This document shows, piece after piece, positions 17,155 through 26,933 of a stretch of DNA of 64,000 bases. Each line of letters starts with the position of its first letter. Positions within the stretch are counted from its first letter, which is position 1. The translations under genes and the position numbers were made by a program. The notes under the pieces were generated by a model. The model was given only the letters and a program-made list of their open reading frames with translations, was not told the DNA's origin and ran no database searches. Source of the DNA: Glycomyces sp. TRM65418 (GTDB lineage Bacteria > Actinomycetota > Actinomycetes > Mycobacteriales > Micromonosporaceae); NCBI RefSeq assembly GCF_019710475.1, contig NZ_JAJFAX010000002.1:248001-312000 (forward strand). The letters are read 5' to 3'.

Positions 17155-17622
17155 CTACAAGTCGACAACCGCCTCGATCGTCACCGCATCGGTCTCCACG
17201 CGCGCCCCCGCCTGGTCGAGAAGGCGGCGAGCGGCGGTGTTCTCGGGGGTGGTGGAGGCGAGCATCTGCGTGTACCCCCGCTCGCGGGCTATGACGGCGA
17301 GCGAGGTGAGGACTTCGCCGCCGATGCCGCGCCCACGGTGGGAGCGGCCCGGCCACAGGCCTATCTCGACGCCCTCGGGCTTCGGCTCCAGTCGGGCGGC
17401 ACCGACGACTCGGCCATCGACTTGGACCGCATATGTCGTCTCCACCGGGTCGGTTGCGTCCAGCGACCGCGACCGGTGAAAGTCGAGGAAGGCCGTCCTG
17501 CGCCCGTCAGTCCAACCCGGAGGGGCTTCCACCGGGGGCATGACCTCCAGCGGATCGGCGTCGGCGACCGCGGCATCGAGGAGTGCCGGCAGGTTCCGGT
17601 GACTCAGTGCTCGCAGCCTCAT
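17155..17622 (-). CDS. GNAT-family N-acetyltransferase
   Basis: 155 residues from ATG 17622, with GAGAGGA about 7 bases upstream. The GNAT core is clear: YAVQVDGRVVGAARLEP (strands 3-4), EIGLWPGRSHRGRGIGGEVL (acetyl-CoA pyrophosphate loop, RGRGIGG) and ASTTPENTAARRLLDQAGARVE (motif B, asparagine at the helix start). It transfers acetyl from acetyl-CoA to an amine on an unknown substrate. It stands alone, 225 bases from the TipAS gene. Confidence 0.85.
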   Translation of the reverse strand: MRLRALSHRNLPALLDAAVADADPLEVMPPVEAPPGWTDGRRTAFLDFHRSRSLDATDPVETTYAVQVDGRVVGAARLEPKPEGVEIGLWPGRSHRGRGIGGEVLTSLAVIARERGYTQMLASTTPENTAARRLLDQAGARVETDAVTIEAVVDL

Positions 17623-17847
17623 CCTGGTCCTCTCTGCGCGATATCGCTGCCGGTGGCCTCTCGGCCGCGGGCGCCGACAGGCTGACACCGGGCCCCGAGC
17701 TGGTGCCTCCCGAAAACGGCGGCCCGCCGAGGCCGAGCCGCAGGCGACCGAAGCCGAGGACCGGCTCCCGCGGACGCTTCGAGGATCGGGCCCGACGCCG
17801 CGATCGCGCGGGTGGACGAGGACGGCCCCGCTCTGCGGCGGTCGAAC

Positions 17848-18300
17848 TCAGGCCCGCGCCGCATTCGCGCGGATCGCGGCCTGGAGCCATTCGGCGGCAC
17901 CGGGCCGCGTGTGCTCCTCGATCCCGGCCCGAAAGCGCGGATCTTCGACGTACAGCACGCTTTTCTGCACATGGAACCGGTGGTCCATCGGGTAGAACCA
18001 GCGGCTGATGTGGAGGCGCTGCGCCTCCGCGACGTCCATGGCCTCCTGGCTCGCGGGGTGGCATCCCGCGTCCATGAGCTCGGCGATGCGCTGCTCGATC
18101 GCCGCGTTGCCCGCGTTGATCTCCTCCCAGTCGCTCTTGCCGTACGTCGCTACACGCCGCGCCGACTCCGAGTAGGCGGGGCTGTCGCCCCATCGGGCCT
18201 CGACTTCGTCGAGGAGCTCGTCCTCCTGGTCGGCGAAGTCGCCCCAGACTTCGCGTTTCTCCTGCTCGGACAGGGGCGACTGCATGGTTCTCCTGCTCAT
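17848..18300 (-). CDS. Stand-alone TipAS antibiotic-recognition domain protein
   Basis: 150 residues consisting only of a TipAS domain: LSEQEKREVWGDFADQEDELLDEVEARWGDSPAYSESARR, the helical core with HPASQEAMDVAEAQRLHISRWFYP, and VEDPRFRAGIEEHTRPGAAEWLQAAI. In MerR-type TipA proteins this domain binds thiopeptides and other amphipathic antibiotics. The free domain sequesters drug. Here no MerR DNA-binding part precedes it. The ATG at 18300 lies 7 bases after a -10 box of a MerR-type promoter, so the mRNA is probably leaderless and the short form is the only product. Confidence 0.85.
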   Translation of the reverse strand: MSRRTMQSPLSEQEKREVWGDFADQEDELLDEVEARWGDSPAYSESARRVATYGKSDWEEINAGNAAIEQRIAELMDAGCHPASQEAMDVAEAQRLHISRWFYPMDHRFHVQKSVLYVEDPRFRAGIEEHTRPGAAEWLQAAIRANAARA

Positions 18301-18307
18301 GGAACGG

Positions 18308-18338
18308 ACGCTACAAGGTGACGCAGCGTCAACGTCAA
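18308..18338 (-). promoter_or_regulatory. MerR-type promoter (19-base spacer with central dyad)
   Basis: On the minus strand TTGACG (complement of 18333-18338) and TAGCGT (complement of 18308-18313) are separated by 19 bases. That elongated spacer is characteristic of MerR-activated promoters. The dyad TGACGC-A-GCGTCA at 18319-18331 sits inside the spacer, where MerR proteins bind. The activator gene is not in this window. Confidence 0.7.
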
Positions 18339-18399
18339 GTCGAAGAGCGAATCGCCCCGTGAAAACCGGCCTCGGTCGACCTCTTCCGGCGCGAGAGGT

Positions 18400-18894
18400 T
18401 CAGCCGGCGTCCCGCGTTCGCCGCGACGGTCGCGCGTCGGGGGCGGTCGCGTGGTGGTCGTCGATCGATTGCGCGATGTCGGCGAGGGCCTCGAGCTGCC
18501 GTTCGCTCAGGGCGTCGGCGAAGTGCCGCCCGACGGCGTCCCCGTGGATTCGAGCGGCCGCATGCAGGGCGCTCGTGCCGGCGGCGGTGAAGACGACGTC
18601 GTCTCCCCTGCCGTCCAGGTCGCAGGGCTCTCGGTCGATGAGCCCGCGGCGCTGCATCCGGCCGAGCTGCCTGGACAGCCGGCTGTGCGCCCATCCCATC
18701 CGGTCGGCCAAGGCGCCCACCCGGATGCACTGGTCCCCGAGGTCGTCCATCGCCGCGAGCACTTCGTAATCGGGCAGCGAGAGGTCGCATTCGCGTTCGA
18801 GGTCGCGGGCGACCGCGGCGTCCAGCACCTGACGCATCCTGCGGTACCGCGCCCAGGCGGTCGCGCCTCGGACCGGTCGGTCGGTGTCGGTCAT
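18400..18894 (-). CDS. MarR-family transcriptional regulator
   Basis: 164 residues with the MarR winged helix: LSLPDYEVLAAMDDLGDQCIRVGALADRMGWAHSRLSRQLGRMQRRGLIDREP, and the wing ending with the D-x-R-G-like DLDGRGDDVVFTAAG. It is divergent from an alpha/beta hydrolase gene. Two copies of a TTACATGTAA-like palindrome lie between them, so it very likely represses both genes and responds to a small aromatic or lipophilic ligand. TAGGCT lies 6 bases before the ATG, suggesting leaderless transcription. Confidence 0.85.
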   Translation of the reverse strand: MTDTDRPVRGATAWARYRRMRQVLDAAVARDLERECDLSLPDYEVLAAMDDLGDQCIRVGALADRMGWAHSRLSRQLGRMQRRGLIDREPCDLDGRGDDVVFTAAGTSALHAAARIHGDAVGRHFADALSERQLEALADIAQSIDDHHATAPDARPSRRTRDAG

Positions 18895-18914
18895 GTCCCC
18901 AGCCTAGAGCAGTT

Positions 18915-18963
18915 GTTGACATGTAACCAATCTTGCCTTAGGTTGATTTCAGTTACATGTAAC
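18915..18963. promoter_or_regulatory. MarR operators and divergent promoter region
   Basis: A perfect palindrome GTTACATGTAAC occupies 18952-18963. A near copy, GTTGACATGTAAC, is at 18915-18927 and overlaps a TTGACA -35 box (18917-18922). With TAGGTT 17 bases on, this forms the hydrolase promoter. Repressor at both sites would block it. Confidence 0.75.
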
Positions 18964-18988
18964 GAATACTTCGAGAAGGGAACCGGCC

Positions 18989-19858
18989 ATGGCCTCCAAT
19001 GAGAAGATCCACACCGTCGACGGCGTCGACCTGTGCACCGAGACGTTCGGCGATCCCCGCGAGCCGGCGGTCCTGCTCGTCCACGGCGCAGGGCACTCCA
19101 TGACCGCCTGGCCGGAGGCGCTGTGCCGACGCATCGCCGCGGGGTCGCGGTTCGTCATCCGCTACGACGGCCGCGACGCCGGCCGCTCGACCGGTGACGA
19201 GGCGGGCGCCCCGGCGTACACGCTGCGGGATCTGGTGGACGACGCCGCCGGTCTGATCGACGTCCTGGGCCTGTCGGCCGTCCACGTCGTCGGCATGTCC
19301 CAGGGGGCGGCGGTCGCGCAACTGCTCGCGCTCGACCACCGCGCCGCAGTGGCGACCCTCACCCTCGCCTCAGGGACGCCGGGAGGCCCGGGCCACTCGT
19401 ACCCGGACCTGCCGCCGCCGGCTCCTGAGATTCAAGCCCTCTTCACCGAAGACCCGCCTGAGGTCGACTGGTCGGACCGCGCTGCCGCCATAGAGGCCAT
19501 CGTCGAAGGCGAACGCCCCTATGCGGCGCGGACGCGTCCGTTCGACGAGGCCGCGATGCGCGAGTCGGCAGGGCGCACGTTCGACCGCTCCGCCGACCTG
19601 GCGGCTCAGATGACCAATCCCTTCCTGCTGGATCCGGGGAAGCCGTGGCGCGACCGCCTGGGCGAGATCCAAGCGCCGACCTTGGTGCTGCACGGGACCG
19701 AAGACCCCATGTTCCCCTTCGGCCACGGTGAGGCCCTGGCCTCCGAGATCCCGGGCGCGCGGTTGATCGCGATGGAGCGGACCGGCCACGAGATCGTCCC
19801 GCCGCCGCTGTGGGACGACGTGGTCGCCGCGCTCCTCGCGCACACCGCCGAGCGGTGA
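18989..19858 (+). CDS. Alpha/beta hydrolase, MarR-controlled
   Basis: 289 residues with a clean alpha/beta hydrolase pattern: LLVHGAGHSMTAW (oxyanion loop), RYDGRDAGRS, nucleophile elbow GMSQGA with Ser, a lid region with RPFDEAAMRES, the acid in LHGTEDPMFPF and catalytic His in ERTGHEI. It resembles AclR/RdmC-type or haloperoxidase-like esterases. The start has AGAAGGGAA about 6 bases upstream. Its divergent MarR neighbour suggests induction by, and turnover of, a lipophilic compound; the substrate is unknown. Confidence 0.85.
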   Translation: MASNEKIHTVDGVDLCTETFGDPREPAVLLVHGAGHSMTAWPEALCRRIAAGSRFVIRYDGRDAGRSTGDEAGAPAYTLRDLVDDAAGLIDVLGLSAVHVVGMSQGAAVAQLLALDHRAAVATLTLASGTPGGPGHSYPDLPPPAPEIQALFTEDPPEVDWSDRAAAIEAIVEGERPYAARTRPFDEAAMRESAGRTFDRSADLAAQMTNPFLLDPGKPWRDRLGEIQAPTLVLHGTEDPMFPFGHGEALASEIPGARLIAMERTGHEIVPPPLWDDVVAALLAHTAER

Positions 19859-19975
19859 ACACCGCGGCACCGTCGCCGCTGAGGACCGGATGCCTTTCGC
19901 CCCCGCAGCCCGATGGCCGGCCTGAAGGGCGAGGCGACGGCGCCGTCGCCGGCCTCCCCGCTGCCGGCGACCCCC

Positions 19976-20206
19976 TTACAGCGGTCGCGGCGGGGACGGT
20001 TCGCCCGGTATCGGGCGCGTCGGGTCGGGCTCACCGGGTTCAGGGTATGGACGCATCGGGTCGGGCCGGTTCGGCTCCGGAATCGGCTGCATCGGGTCGG
20101 GCTCGTTGGGTCTGCGGACCGGCTGTACCGGGTCGGGCGCGTTCGGATCGCCCGGGTTGGGGCCGCCCAGCGCGCCGCCGTCATGAGTCGTGCGTCGATC
20201 AGACAT
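19976..20206 (-). CDS. Small Pro/Asp-rich repeat protein
   Basis: 76 residues, with GGGAG 5-6 bases before ATG 20206. After MSDRRTTHDGGALGG the protein is a run of short imperfect repeats of the form xPDPMxPxPEPN. It must be extended or disordered. No homologous family recognised. The good ribosome-binding site and regular repeats argue for a real gene, though high-GC DNA can produce such frames by chance. Confidence 0.5.
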   Translation of the reverse strand: MSDRRTTHDGGALGGPNPGDPNAPDPVQPVRRPNEPDPMQPIPEPNRPDPMRPYPEPGEPDPTRPIPGEPSPPRPL

Positions 20207-20863
20207 GTCTCTCCCTCTGCTCGCGGATCAGGGGATACCCGGCCGGTGGCCGCCCATGCGGCAGGCGGCGGTTCGCCGATGGCCTTTCCGGCGTCCATCG
20301 ACTCCGCCTGCACGGCGGAGGTACCCGCTTCCTGGGAGAACACCGATGCAAGGCACGGGGAACCCGGCCGGGGCTCCGTCAACCTGAGGCTGCGGGCCGA
20401 GCACGGCGGGAACTCCGGTGACGTCGAATGGCGTCGCGCCCCGCTCGATCCCGGTGCGGCGCGGTGCTACGCCGATCTCGACCACCGGCGCGGCGCCTTG
20501 CCGGTAGCGCCGTGATGGGGACGCGTCGGCCGCCGCACCGAAGGGCTGGTCCGCCGTGGGCGCCCTCCACGAGCAGACCTGACGACCGAAACGCCCTGCG
20601 ACGCTCCGCCGATTCGCGAATCGGCCGGGCCCCCAACGGTTGTGACGTGGTGCATCATCGGCACCTCGGTGTTCACCAGGCTTGCCCGAGGGTTTTCTGC
20701 GGCGTAATGAGCCGGAGACACTGAGCGGTCAGAGTAGTCGGCGAGGCCCGGGAACCATCCGCGCCGCCGGACATCCATTCCGGCCGTTCTCGTCAACGCG
20801 GAACGGGCCTCACCGCCGCACCGGCGCGGCACGCATTCGCATCACCGCCCGGAAGGAACACCG
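20207..20863. other. Gene-free 0.66 kb stretch
   Basis: Between the small Pro-rich gene and the 70-residue gene no frame on either strand shows a family motif or a good ribosome-binding site. It presumably holds the promoters of the two flanking small genes. No repeats were recognised. Confidence 0.4.
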
Positions 20864-21076
20864 ATGGACCCTTACGCGTTCTTGGCCATTCAGTTCGTGA
20901 ACTCCGAAGCACGGTCGGCCCTGCCCGACGCTCCGGTCGTTCCCGACCGTCCCACGCTGCTCAGCCGGATCGCGGGCGGCATCACCGCCGTTCGCGGCGG
21001 CTTCATCGCCCGCGACCTGCGGGCGTCCTCCGGAGCCGCGCTCCCGAAGCGGGCCGACGTCCGCCGAGCCGCCTGA
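20864..21076 (+). CDS. Small hypothetical protein (70 aa)
   Basis: 70 residues, MDPYAFLAIQFVNSEARSAL followed by an Arg/Ala-rich tail. AAGGAAC lies 5-9 bases before the ATG and a perfect hairpin follows 19 bases after the stop, so it has the marks of a discrete gene. No motif or membrane segment recognised. Confidence 0.55.
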   Translation: MDPYAFLAIQFVNSEARSALPDAPVVPDRPTLLSRIAGGITAVRGGFIARDLRASSGAALPKRADVRRAA

Positions 21077-21095
21077 ACGACCGAATGAGACAGGC

Positions 21096-21129
21096 TCAGG
21101 GCCGGGAAGCGCGCGCTTCCCGGCCCTGA
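21096..21129 (+). terminator. Hairpin terminator
   Basis: TCAGGGCCGGGAAGCG (21096-21111) and its complement (21114-21129) give a 15-base stem with a GCGC loop. It lies between the small plus-strand gene and the minus-strand amidohydrolase and can serve both. Confidence 0.7.
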
Positions 21130-21229
21130 ACCGTGCCCGCCCAGTCGTCCGGGGCGGCGACCCCGCCTCCACAGCGCCGCCGTCCCGGACTCCGACCGCC
21201 ATGCCGTCGGCGCCGGTCGGGCCGGGGTC

Positions 21230-22366
21230 TCAGGCGACCTGCCTGCCTTCGATGTAAGCCCGCTCCACCGTCGAGTAGATGTCCAGCGGGTCTCCCGACC
21301 ACACGCAGAGATCCGCGTCCTTGCCCGCTTCGAGCGAGCCGAGGCGGTCGTCGACGCCCATGATCTTCGCGGGGTTGATGGTCACCGACCGCAGCGCCGT
21401 GTCGCGGTCGAGGCCGGCCTTGACCGCCAGCATCACCTGGATGACGAGGTGCTCGATCGGGACCACCGGGTGGTCGGTCGTGATCGCCAGCGTCACGCCC
21501 GCGGCGGCGAGCTTCGCGGCGTTCTCCGGCCACCGGTTGACTGTCTCCACTTTGGAGCGCGAGCACAGCAGCGGCCCGAAGATCACCGGAATGCCCCGCT
21601 CGGCGATGACGTCGGCGAGCAGGTGCGCCTCGGTCCCGTGGTCGAGCACGAGGTCGTAGCCGAACTCCTCGGCCACGCGCATCGCCGTGGCGATGTCGTC
21701 GGCGCGGTGGCAGTGCTGCCGCCACGGGATCTCGCGGTCGAGGACCTTGCCCAGGACCTCGAGCTTCAGATCGCGGGCGGGCGCGTCGCCGGCGCGGTGG
21801 TTCTCGGCCTCCACGAACGCCTGCCGCAGCACCCCGGCCGTGCCGAGGCGCGTGGACGGGGTCTTCTTCTGCTCGCCGTAGACCCGCTTCGGGTTCTCGC
21901 CGAGCGCCGACTTCACGCCCGACGGCGAGCGCAGCACCATCTCGTCCACGTAGCGCCCGACGGTCTTGATCGCGACGGTCTCACCGCCGATCACGTTGCC
22001 CGAACCGGGGTTCACGTTCACGGCGAGCACGCCGCCCTGCAGGGCCTCGGCGAAGCCGCGCTCGGCCGGGTTGATGCCGTCCAGGGCCCGCACGTACGCG
22101 GTGTTGGGGTCGGTCATCTCGTTGGTGTCCTGCCCGGCCCAGCCCTCGGCGATCTCGTGGACGCCCAGGTGCGTGTGGGCGTCGATCAGGCCGGGCAGGA
22201 TCCACTTGCCGGTCGCGTCGACGACGTCGACGCCGTCGGGGACGGGCAGGTCGGCGCCGCCGACGGCGCTGATGCGGCCGTCCTCGACGATGATCGTGCC
22301 GTTCTCGACGGGAGCTGCGGTGATGGGAACGATCTGGGCGCCGCGGAGCGCGAAGGACTCGGACAT
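21230..22366 (-). CDS. Amidohydrolase (imidazolonepropionase-like)
   Basis: 378 residues of the metal-dependent amidohydrolase superfamily: GKWILPGLIDAHTHLGVHE (HxH metal site), later QHCHRADD and DHGTEAH with further His ligands, ITTDHPVVPIEHL with the catalytic Asp, and the C-terminal GSLEAGKDADLCVWSGDPLD. The NPGSGNVIGGETVAIKTVGR segment is typical of the subgroup often annotated as imidazolonepropionase-like or prolidase-like; hydrolysis of a cyclic amide or peptide is likely. ATG 22366 is preferred over the upstream start at 22405 because the superfamily N-terminal strand begins there; the Shine-Dalgarno is weak at both. Confidence 0.85.
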   Translation of the reverse strand: MSESFALRGAQIVPITAAPVENGTIIVEDGRISAVGGADLPVPDGVDVVDATGKWILPGLIDAHTHLGVHEIAEGWAGQDTNEMTDPNTAYVRALDGINPAERGFAEALQGGVLAVNVNPGSGNVIGGETVAIKTVGRYVDEMVLRSPSGVKSALGENPKRVYGEQKKTPSTRLGTAGVLRQAFVEAENHRAGDAPARDLKLEVLGKVLDREIPWRQHCHRADDIATAMRVAEEFGYDLVLDHGTEAHLLADVIAERGIPVIFGPLLCSRSKVETVNRWPENAAKLAAAGVTLAITTDHPVVPIEHLVIQVMLAVKAGLDRDTALRSVTINPAKIMGVDDRLGSLEAGKDADLCVWSGDPLDIYSTVERAYIEGRQVA

Positions 22367-22417
22367 GGACCCGCTTTCAGGATCGACTGCTGCTTGCCGC
22401 ACCATCCTGCCTCATCG

Positions 22418-22435
22418 ACTAGCCGACCGGCTAGT
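22418..22435. promoter_or_regulatory. Dyad ACTAGCC-GACC-GGCTAGT
   Basis: A 7-base perfect inverted repeat around GACC, between the end of the epoxide-hydrolase-like gene and the amidohydrolase start. The form resembles a TetR-type operator, but no such regulator is nearby. A small hairpin is the alternative. Confidence 0.4.
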
Positions 22436-22456
22436 GCTCGGTCGCTTGGGCGGCGT

Positions 22457-23398
22457 TCAACTCGACCAACGGATGATCTCCTTCGTCACCGTCTCCGGCG
22501 TCTCCTGCTGCGGGAAGTGCCCGATGCCGTCGAGGAGCTTCCACTCGTAGCGGCCGTGGATGTACCGGCCCGAGCCCTGCGCGGTGCGCGGCAGCACGCA
22601 GGAGTCGAGCGCGCCGTGCAGTTGGAGCGTCGGCACCGGCGTCGGGCGCTGCAGGAGCTTCACGAACCGCCGCCCGGCCAGCCCGACCGCGGTGCGGAAC
22701 GGCCACCGGAACGCCTCCAGTGCGCAGAACGCGGCCTGCGGGATCTGGATGACGTCGCGGCACGCCCGCACGTACTCCTGGAAGTCCCGGGTGCCCCGCC
22801 AGCCCGGACCCGACCAGGCGTACATGAGGTCGGCGACTTTCCTCGCGTCCCAACTGGTCAGCTTGTGCTCGTAGCGGGGCATCTGGAAGGCGAACAGGTG
22901 CCGCGAGGCCGCCAGCTGGCCTTTCGGGTCGACCGCGAGCGCGGCGCGCTGGCGCAGCGGGTGGGCGGCGCCGAGGACGATCAGGGATCGGAACTGGCGG
23001 GGGTGGAACGCGGCGGCGGCGAAGCCGAGGATGCCGCCGAGGTCGTGGCCGACGACGGTGGCCTCGCGCTCGCCGAGGGCGCGCACGAGCCCGACGACGT
23101 CGGCGGCCATCGTGTAGGCGTCGTAGCCGCGCGGCGGCTTGTCGGAGGCGCCGTAGCCGCGCAGGTCGACGGCGACGACGCGGAAGCCGGCGTCGGCGAG
23201 GGCCGGGATCTGGTGGCGCCAGGCCCACCAGAACTCCGGGAAGCCGTGCAGCAGCAGGATGAGCGGGCCTTCGCCCGACTCCACGACGTGGAAGCGCGAG
23301 CCGTTGGCGTCGATGTGCCGGTGCGTCCAGGGGCCTTGCTTGATGGCGGCGCTGTCGGCGAAGGTCTTACGGATCACGGGCACAGCGTACGAGGTCAC
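22457..23398 (-). CDS. Epoxide-hydrolase-like alpha/beta hydrolase
   Basis: About 313 residues. Motifs are those of epoxide hydrolases and haloalkane dehalogenases: LLHGFPEFWWAWRHQI (HGFPE oxyanion loop), VDLRGYGASDKP, nucleophile elbow GHDLGG with Asp as nucleophile rather than Ser, and LDGIGHFPQQE with the catalytic His. The Asp nucleophile supports epoxide or C-halogen hydrolysis. The true start is uncertain: several GTG codons (23398, 23383, 23377) are possible and none has a strong ribosome-binding site. It lies upstream of the amidohydrolase on the same strand, with a dyad in the 90-base gap. Confidence 0.85.
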   Translation of the reverse strand: MTSYAVPVIRKTFADSAAIKQGPWTHRHIDANGSRFHVVESGEGPLILLLHGFPEFWWAWRHQIPALADAGFRVVAVDLRGYGASDKPPRGYDAYTMAADVVGLVRALGEREATVVGHDLGGILGFAAAAFHPRQFRSLIVLGAAHPLRQRAALAVDPKGQLAASRHLFAFQMPRYEHKLTSWDARKVADLMYAWSGPGWRGTRDFQEYVRACRDVIQIPQAAFCALEAFRWPFRTAVGLAGRRFVKLLQRPTPVPTLQLHGALDSCVLPRTAQGSGRYIHGRYEWKLLDGIGHFPQQETPETVTKEIIRWSS

Positions 23399-23701
23399 CG
23401 CCTGGCCACGGTGCGGCGGAGCCCGGGCCGGGCCGCCGGTCACCGCCGAGGCGCGCAGGGGAGTGGCGGCTGGGGTGGGTCTGGCCCACGAGGTCGGGAG
23501 TGTCGGGATTGGGCGCCCCCGAGGCGACTACGGCGCAGGGGCGCGACAGTCGAGGGCGGCCTGAGGCGGATGCCGGGCGGGAGCGATCCTCGACAAGCGT
23601 CGCGGTCGGAGATCGCGGGGAGCCCCGCCCCCCGCGGTCGGGCGCGGCGGCGTTGCGCGCCCCGGACACAAGGGTGCACGGCGGGGCCGACAATTCGTCG
23701 A

Positions 23702-23757
23702 GTGCGGGGTGCGGGGTGCGGGGTGCGGGGTGCGGGGTGCGGGGTGCGGGGTGCGGG
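23702..23757. repeat. Perfect tandem repeat, 8 copies of GTGCGGG
   Basis: Eight uninterrupted 7-base units GTGCGGG fill 23702-23757, in the gap between the acs terminator and the hydrolase gene. The G-runs could form a G-quadruplex on the plus strand. Copy number is likely variable between strains. Confidence 0.9.
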
Positions 23758-23766
23758 ACAGACGAG

Positions 23767-23804
23767 GGGCGCCGAGGCGGGTCGAACGACCCGCCTCGGC
23801 GCCC
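23767..23804 (-). terminator. acs terminator
   Basis: GGGCGCCGAGGCGGGTC (23767-23783) pairs perfectly over 17 bases with 23788-23804 around GAAC, immediately after the acs stop codon. Confidence 0.8.
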
Positions 23805-23814
23805 TTGCCGTCGT

Positions 23815-25773
<1,959 letters not shown>

Positions 25774-26111
25774 GGGTATTCGCTCCTTACAGATCTACGC
25801 GCCGATGCGCGACTGTGAGGCGGGTCTATGTTCCGCAACACTACCGTGAAACGGGCCGCGCAAATACGGCCGGAGGCCGTGGCACCGGCATCTGGGAGCG
25901 CCCCTCGCCGAACGGCCCGCGGACGGTCGGCGGACGGCCGCCGAAAGGCAGATCGTTCATGTTTCGTTCGCTTCGGGGGCCCGGCTGAACCGTTTCGGGA
26001 GGTATCGTCGGACCGGTGCACGACCGCGAACTCCTATACGATTCTGTGACTGCCCTCTAGCCCGCCCGGTGCGCCGTATCAGTGCCCCACGCAAAAGGTA
26101 AGGTTCCGCCC
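25774..26111. other. Divergent promoter region of acs and the Fic-like gene
   Basis: 338 bases without a gene. It must contain the promoters for acs (leftward) and the Fic-like gene (rightward). AT-rich patches occur near 25795-25850 and 26030-26050, but no palindrome of convincing strength was seen. Confidence 0.4.
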
Positions 26112-26867
26112 GTGGATCCTCTCGCGCCTCTCCTCGAACTCTCCGAGGTTGCCGACGCCCTTGAGAACGCCAGAGCCAACGTGGACCGGATGCTCTGGCA
26201 CGAGGCCCTCCGCAGCGGTGACGAACTCGTCGCGACGGAAGTGGCCCTGCACAGCGCGTCGGCGACATTGGCGCTGGACGGATACGACTGCGACGTCGAA
26301 CGCCTGCGCGACAGGGACTTCGACGACCCCGTCGTCAGCGGCGTCCTCCGCGTCTCCGAAGCCCTGCCGGGCCTCGCCGCCGTCTGGGCGATCTCCCCGC
26401 GCTTCGTGCTCGCGAAGCTGCACCTCCTCGCCACCCGCGACTTCCGCGACGCCGGCAGCGGCTTCGAGCCCGGCCGCATCGAGGTGGACCAGTCCGGTTC
26501 GATGCGCATCAACGCGCTCTGCGCCCTGATCACCAACCCGACCAAGGAGATCCCGGCCGCGATGGCCGCCGCGGTCGTCCACGGCGAACTCCTCGCGGTG
26601 CAGCCGTTCCCGGTCGCCAACAACGTGATCGCCCGCGCCGCCGCCCGGCTCGCCCTCGCCAGCAAGGGACTCGACCCGAAGCTGCTCATCACCGTCGACG
26701 CCGGGCACCTCGAACGCCAGCCCGAGTACGTCGGCGCGCAGCGCGCCTGGTCCACCGGCACGCCCGACGGCGTGCGCTCGTGGCTCAAGCACTACGGCAA
26801 GGCCCTCGAAGCGGGCGCCGCCGAGACGCTCCAGATCTGTACCGAGCTGATGAAGGACGTCGGCTGA
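26112..26867 (+). CDS. Fic/Doc-like protein with a degenerate active-site motif
   Basis: 251 residues from GTG 26112, with AAGGTAAGG upstream; an upstream GTG at 26082 is less likely. The all-helical layout and the segment VVHGELLAVQPFPVANNVIARAAARL correspond to the Fic core, where the canonical motif is HPFxxGNGRxxR. Here the catalytic His is Gln, the GNG is ANN and the Arg is missing, so AMP transfer is not expected. Related actinobacterial proteins near acs are often annotated as oxidoreductases. A binding or regulatory role is possible; its position next to acs may or may not matter. Confidence 0.7.
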   Translation: MDPLAPLLELSEVADALENARANVDRMLWHEALRSGDELVATEVALHSASATLALDGYDCDVERLRDRDFDDPVVSGVLRVSEALPGLAAVWAISPRFVLAKLHLLATRDFRDAGSGFEPGRIEVDQSGSMRINALCALITNPTKEIPAAMAAAVVHGELLAVQPFPVANNVIARAAARLALASKGLDPKLLITVDAGHLERQPEYVGAQRAWSTGTPDGVRSWLKHYGKALEAGAAETLQICTELMKDVG

Positions 26868-26889
26868 AGCGACGCCGCTAGAGCGCGCT

Positions 26890-26930
26890 CGCTCGCGGCC
26901 TCCGGCCGGTGAAGGCCCCGGCCGCGAGCG
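26890..26930. terminator. Bidirectional terminator
   Basis: CGCTCGCGGCC (26890-26900) pairs with GGCCGCGAGCG (26920-26930), with a further short GGCC/GGCC pairing inside the loop. It sits between the convergent Fic-like and DUF4229 genes. Confidence 0.65.
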
Positions 26931-26933
26931 GGG

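Noticed and set aside
20500-20800. Short coding frames between 20.2 and 20.86 kb on both strands
   Set aside because: No ribosome-binding sites, no motifs and poor amino-acid composition; treated as intergenic.
23700-23760. CRISPR array at the tandem repeat
   Set aside because: The units are 7 bases with no spacers; it is a microsatellite. No CRISPR array or cas gene was seen anywhere in the window.
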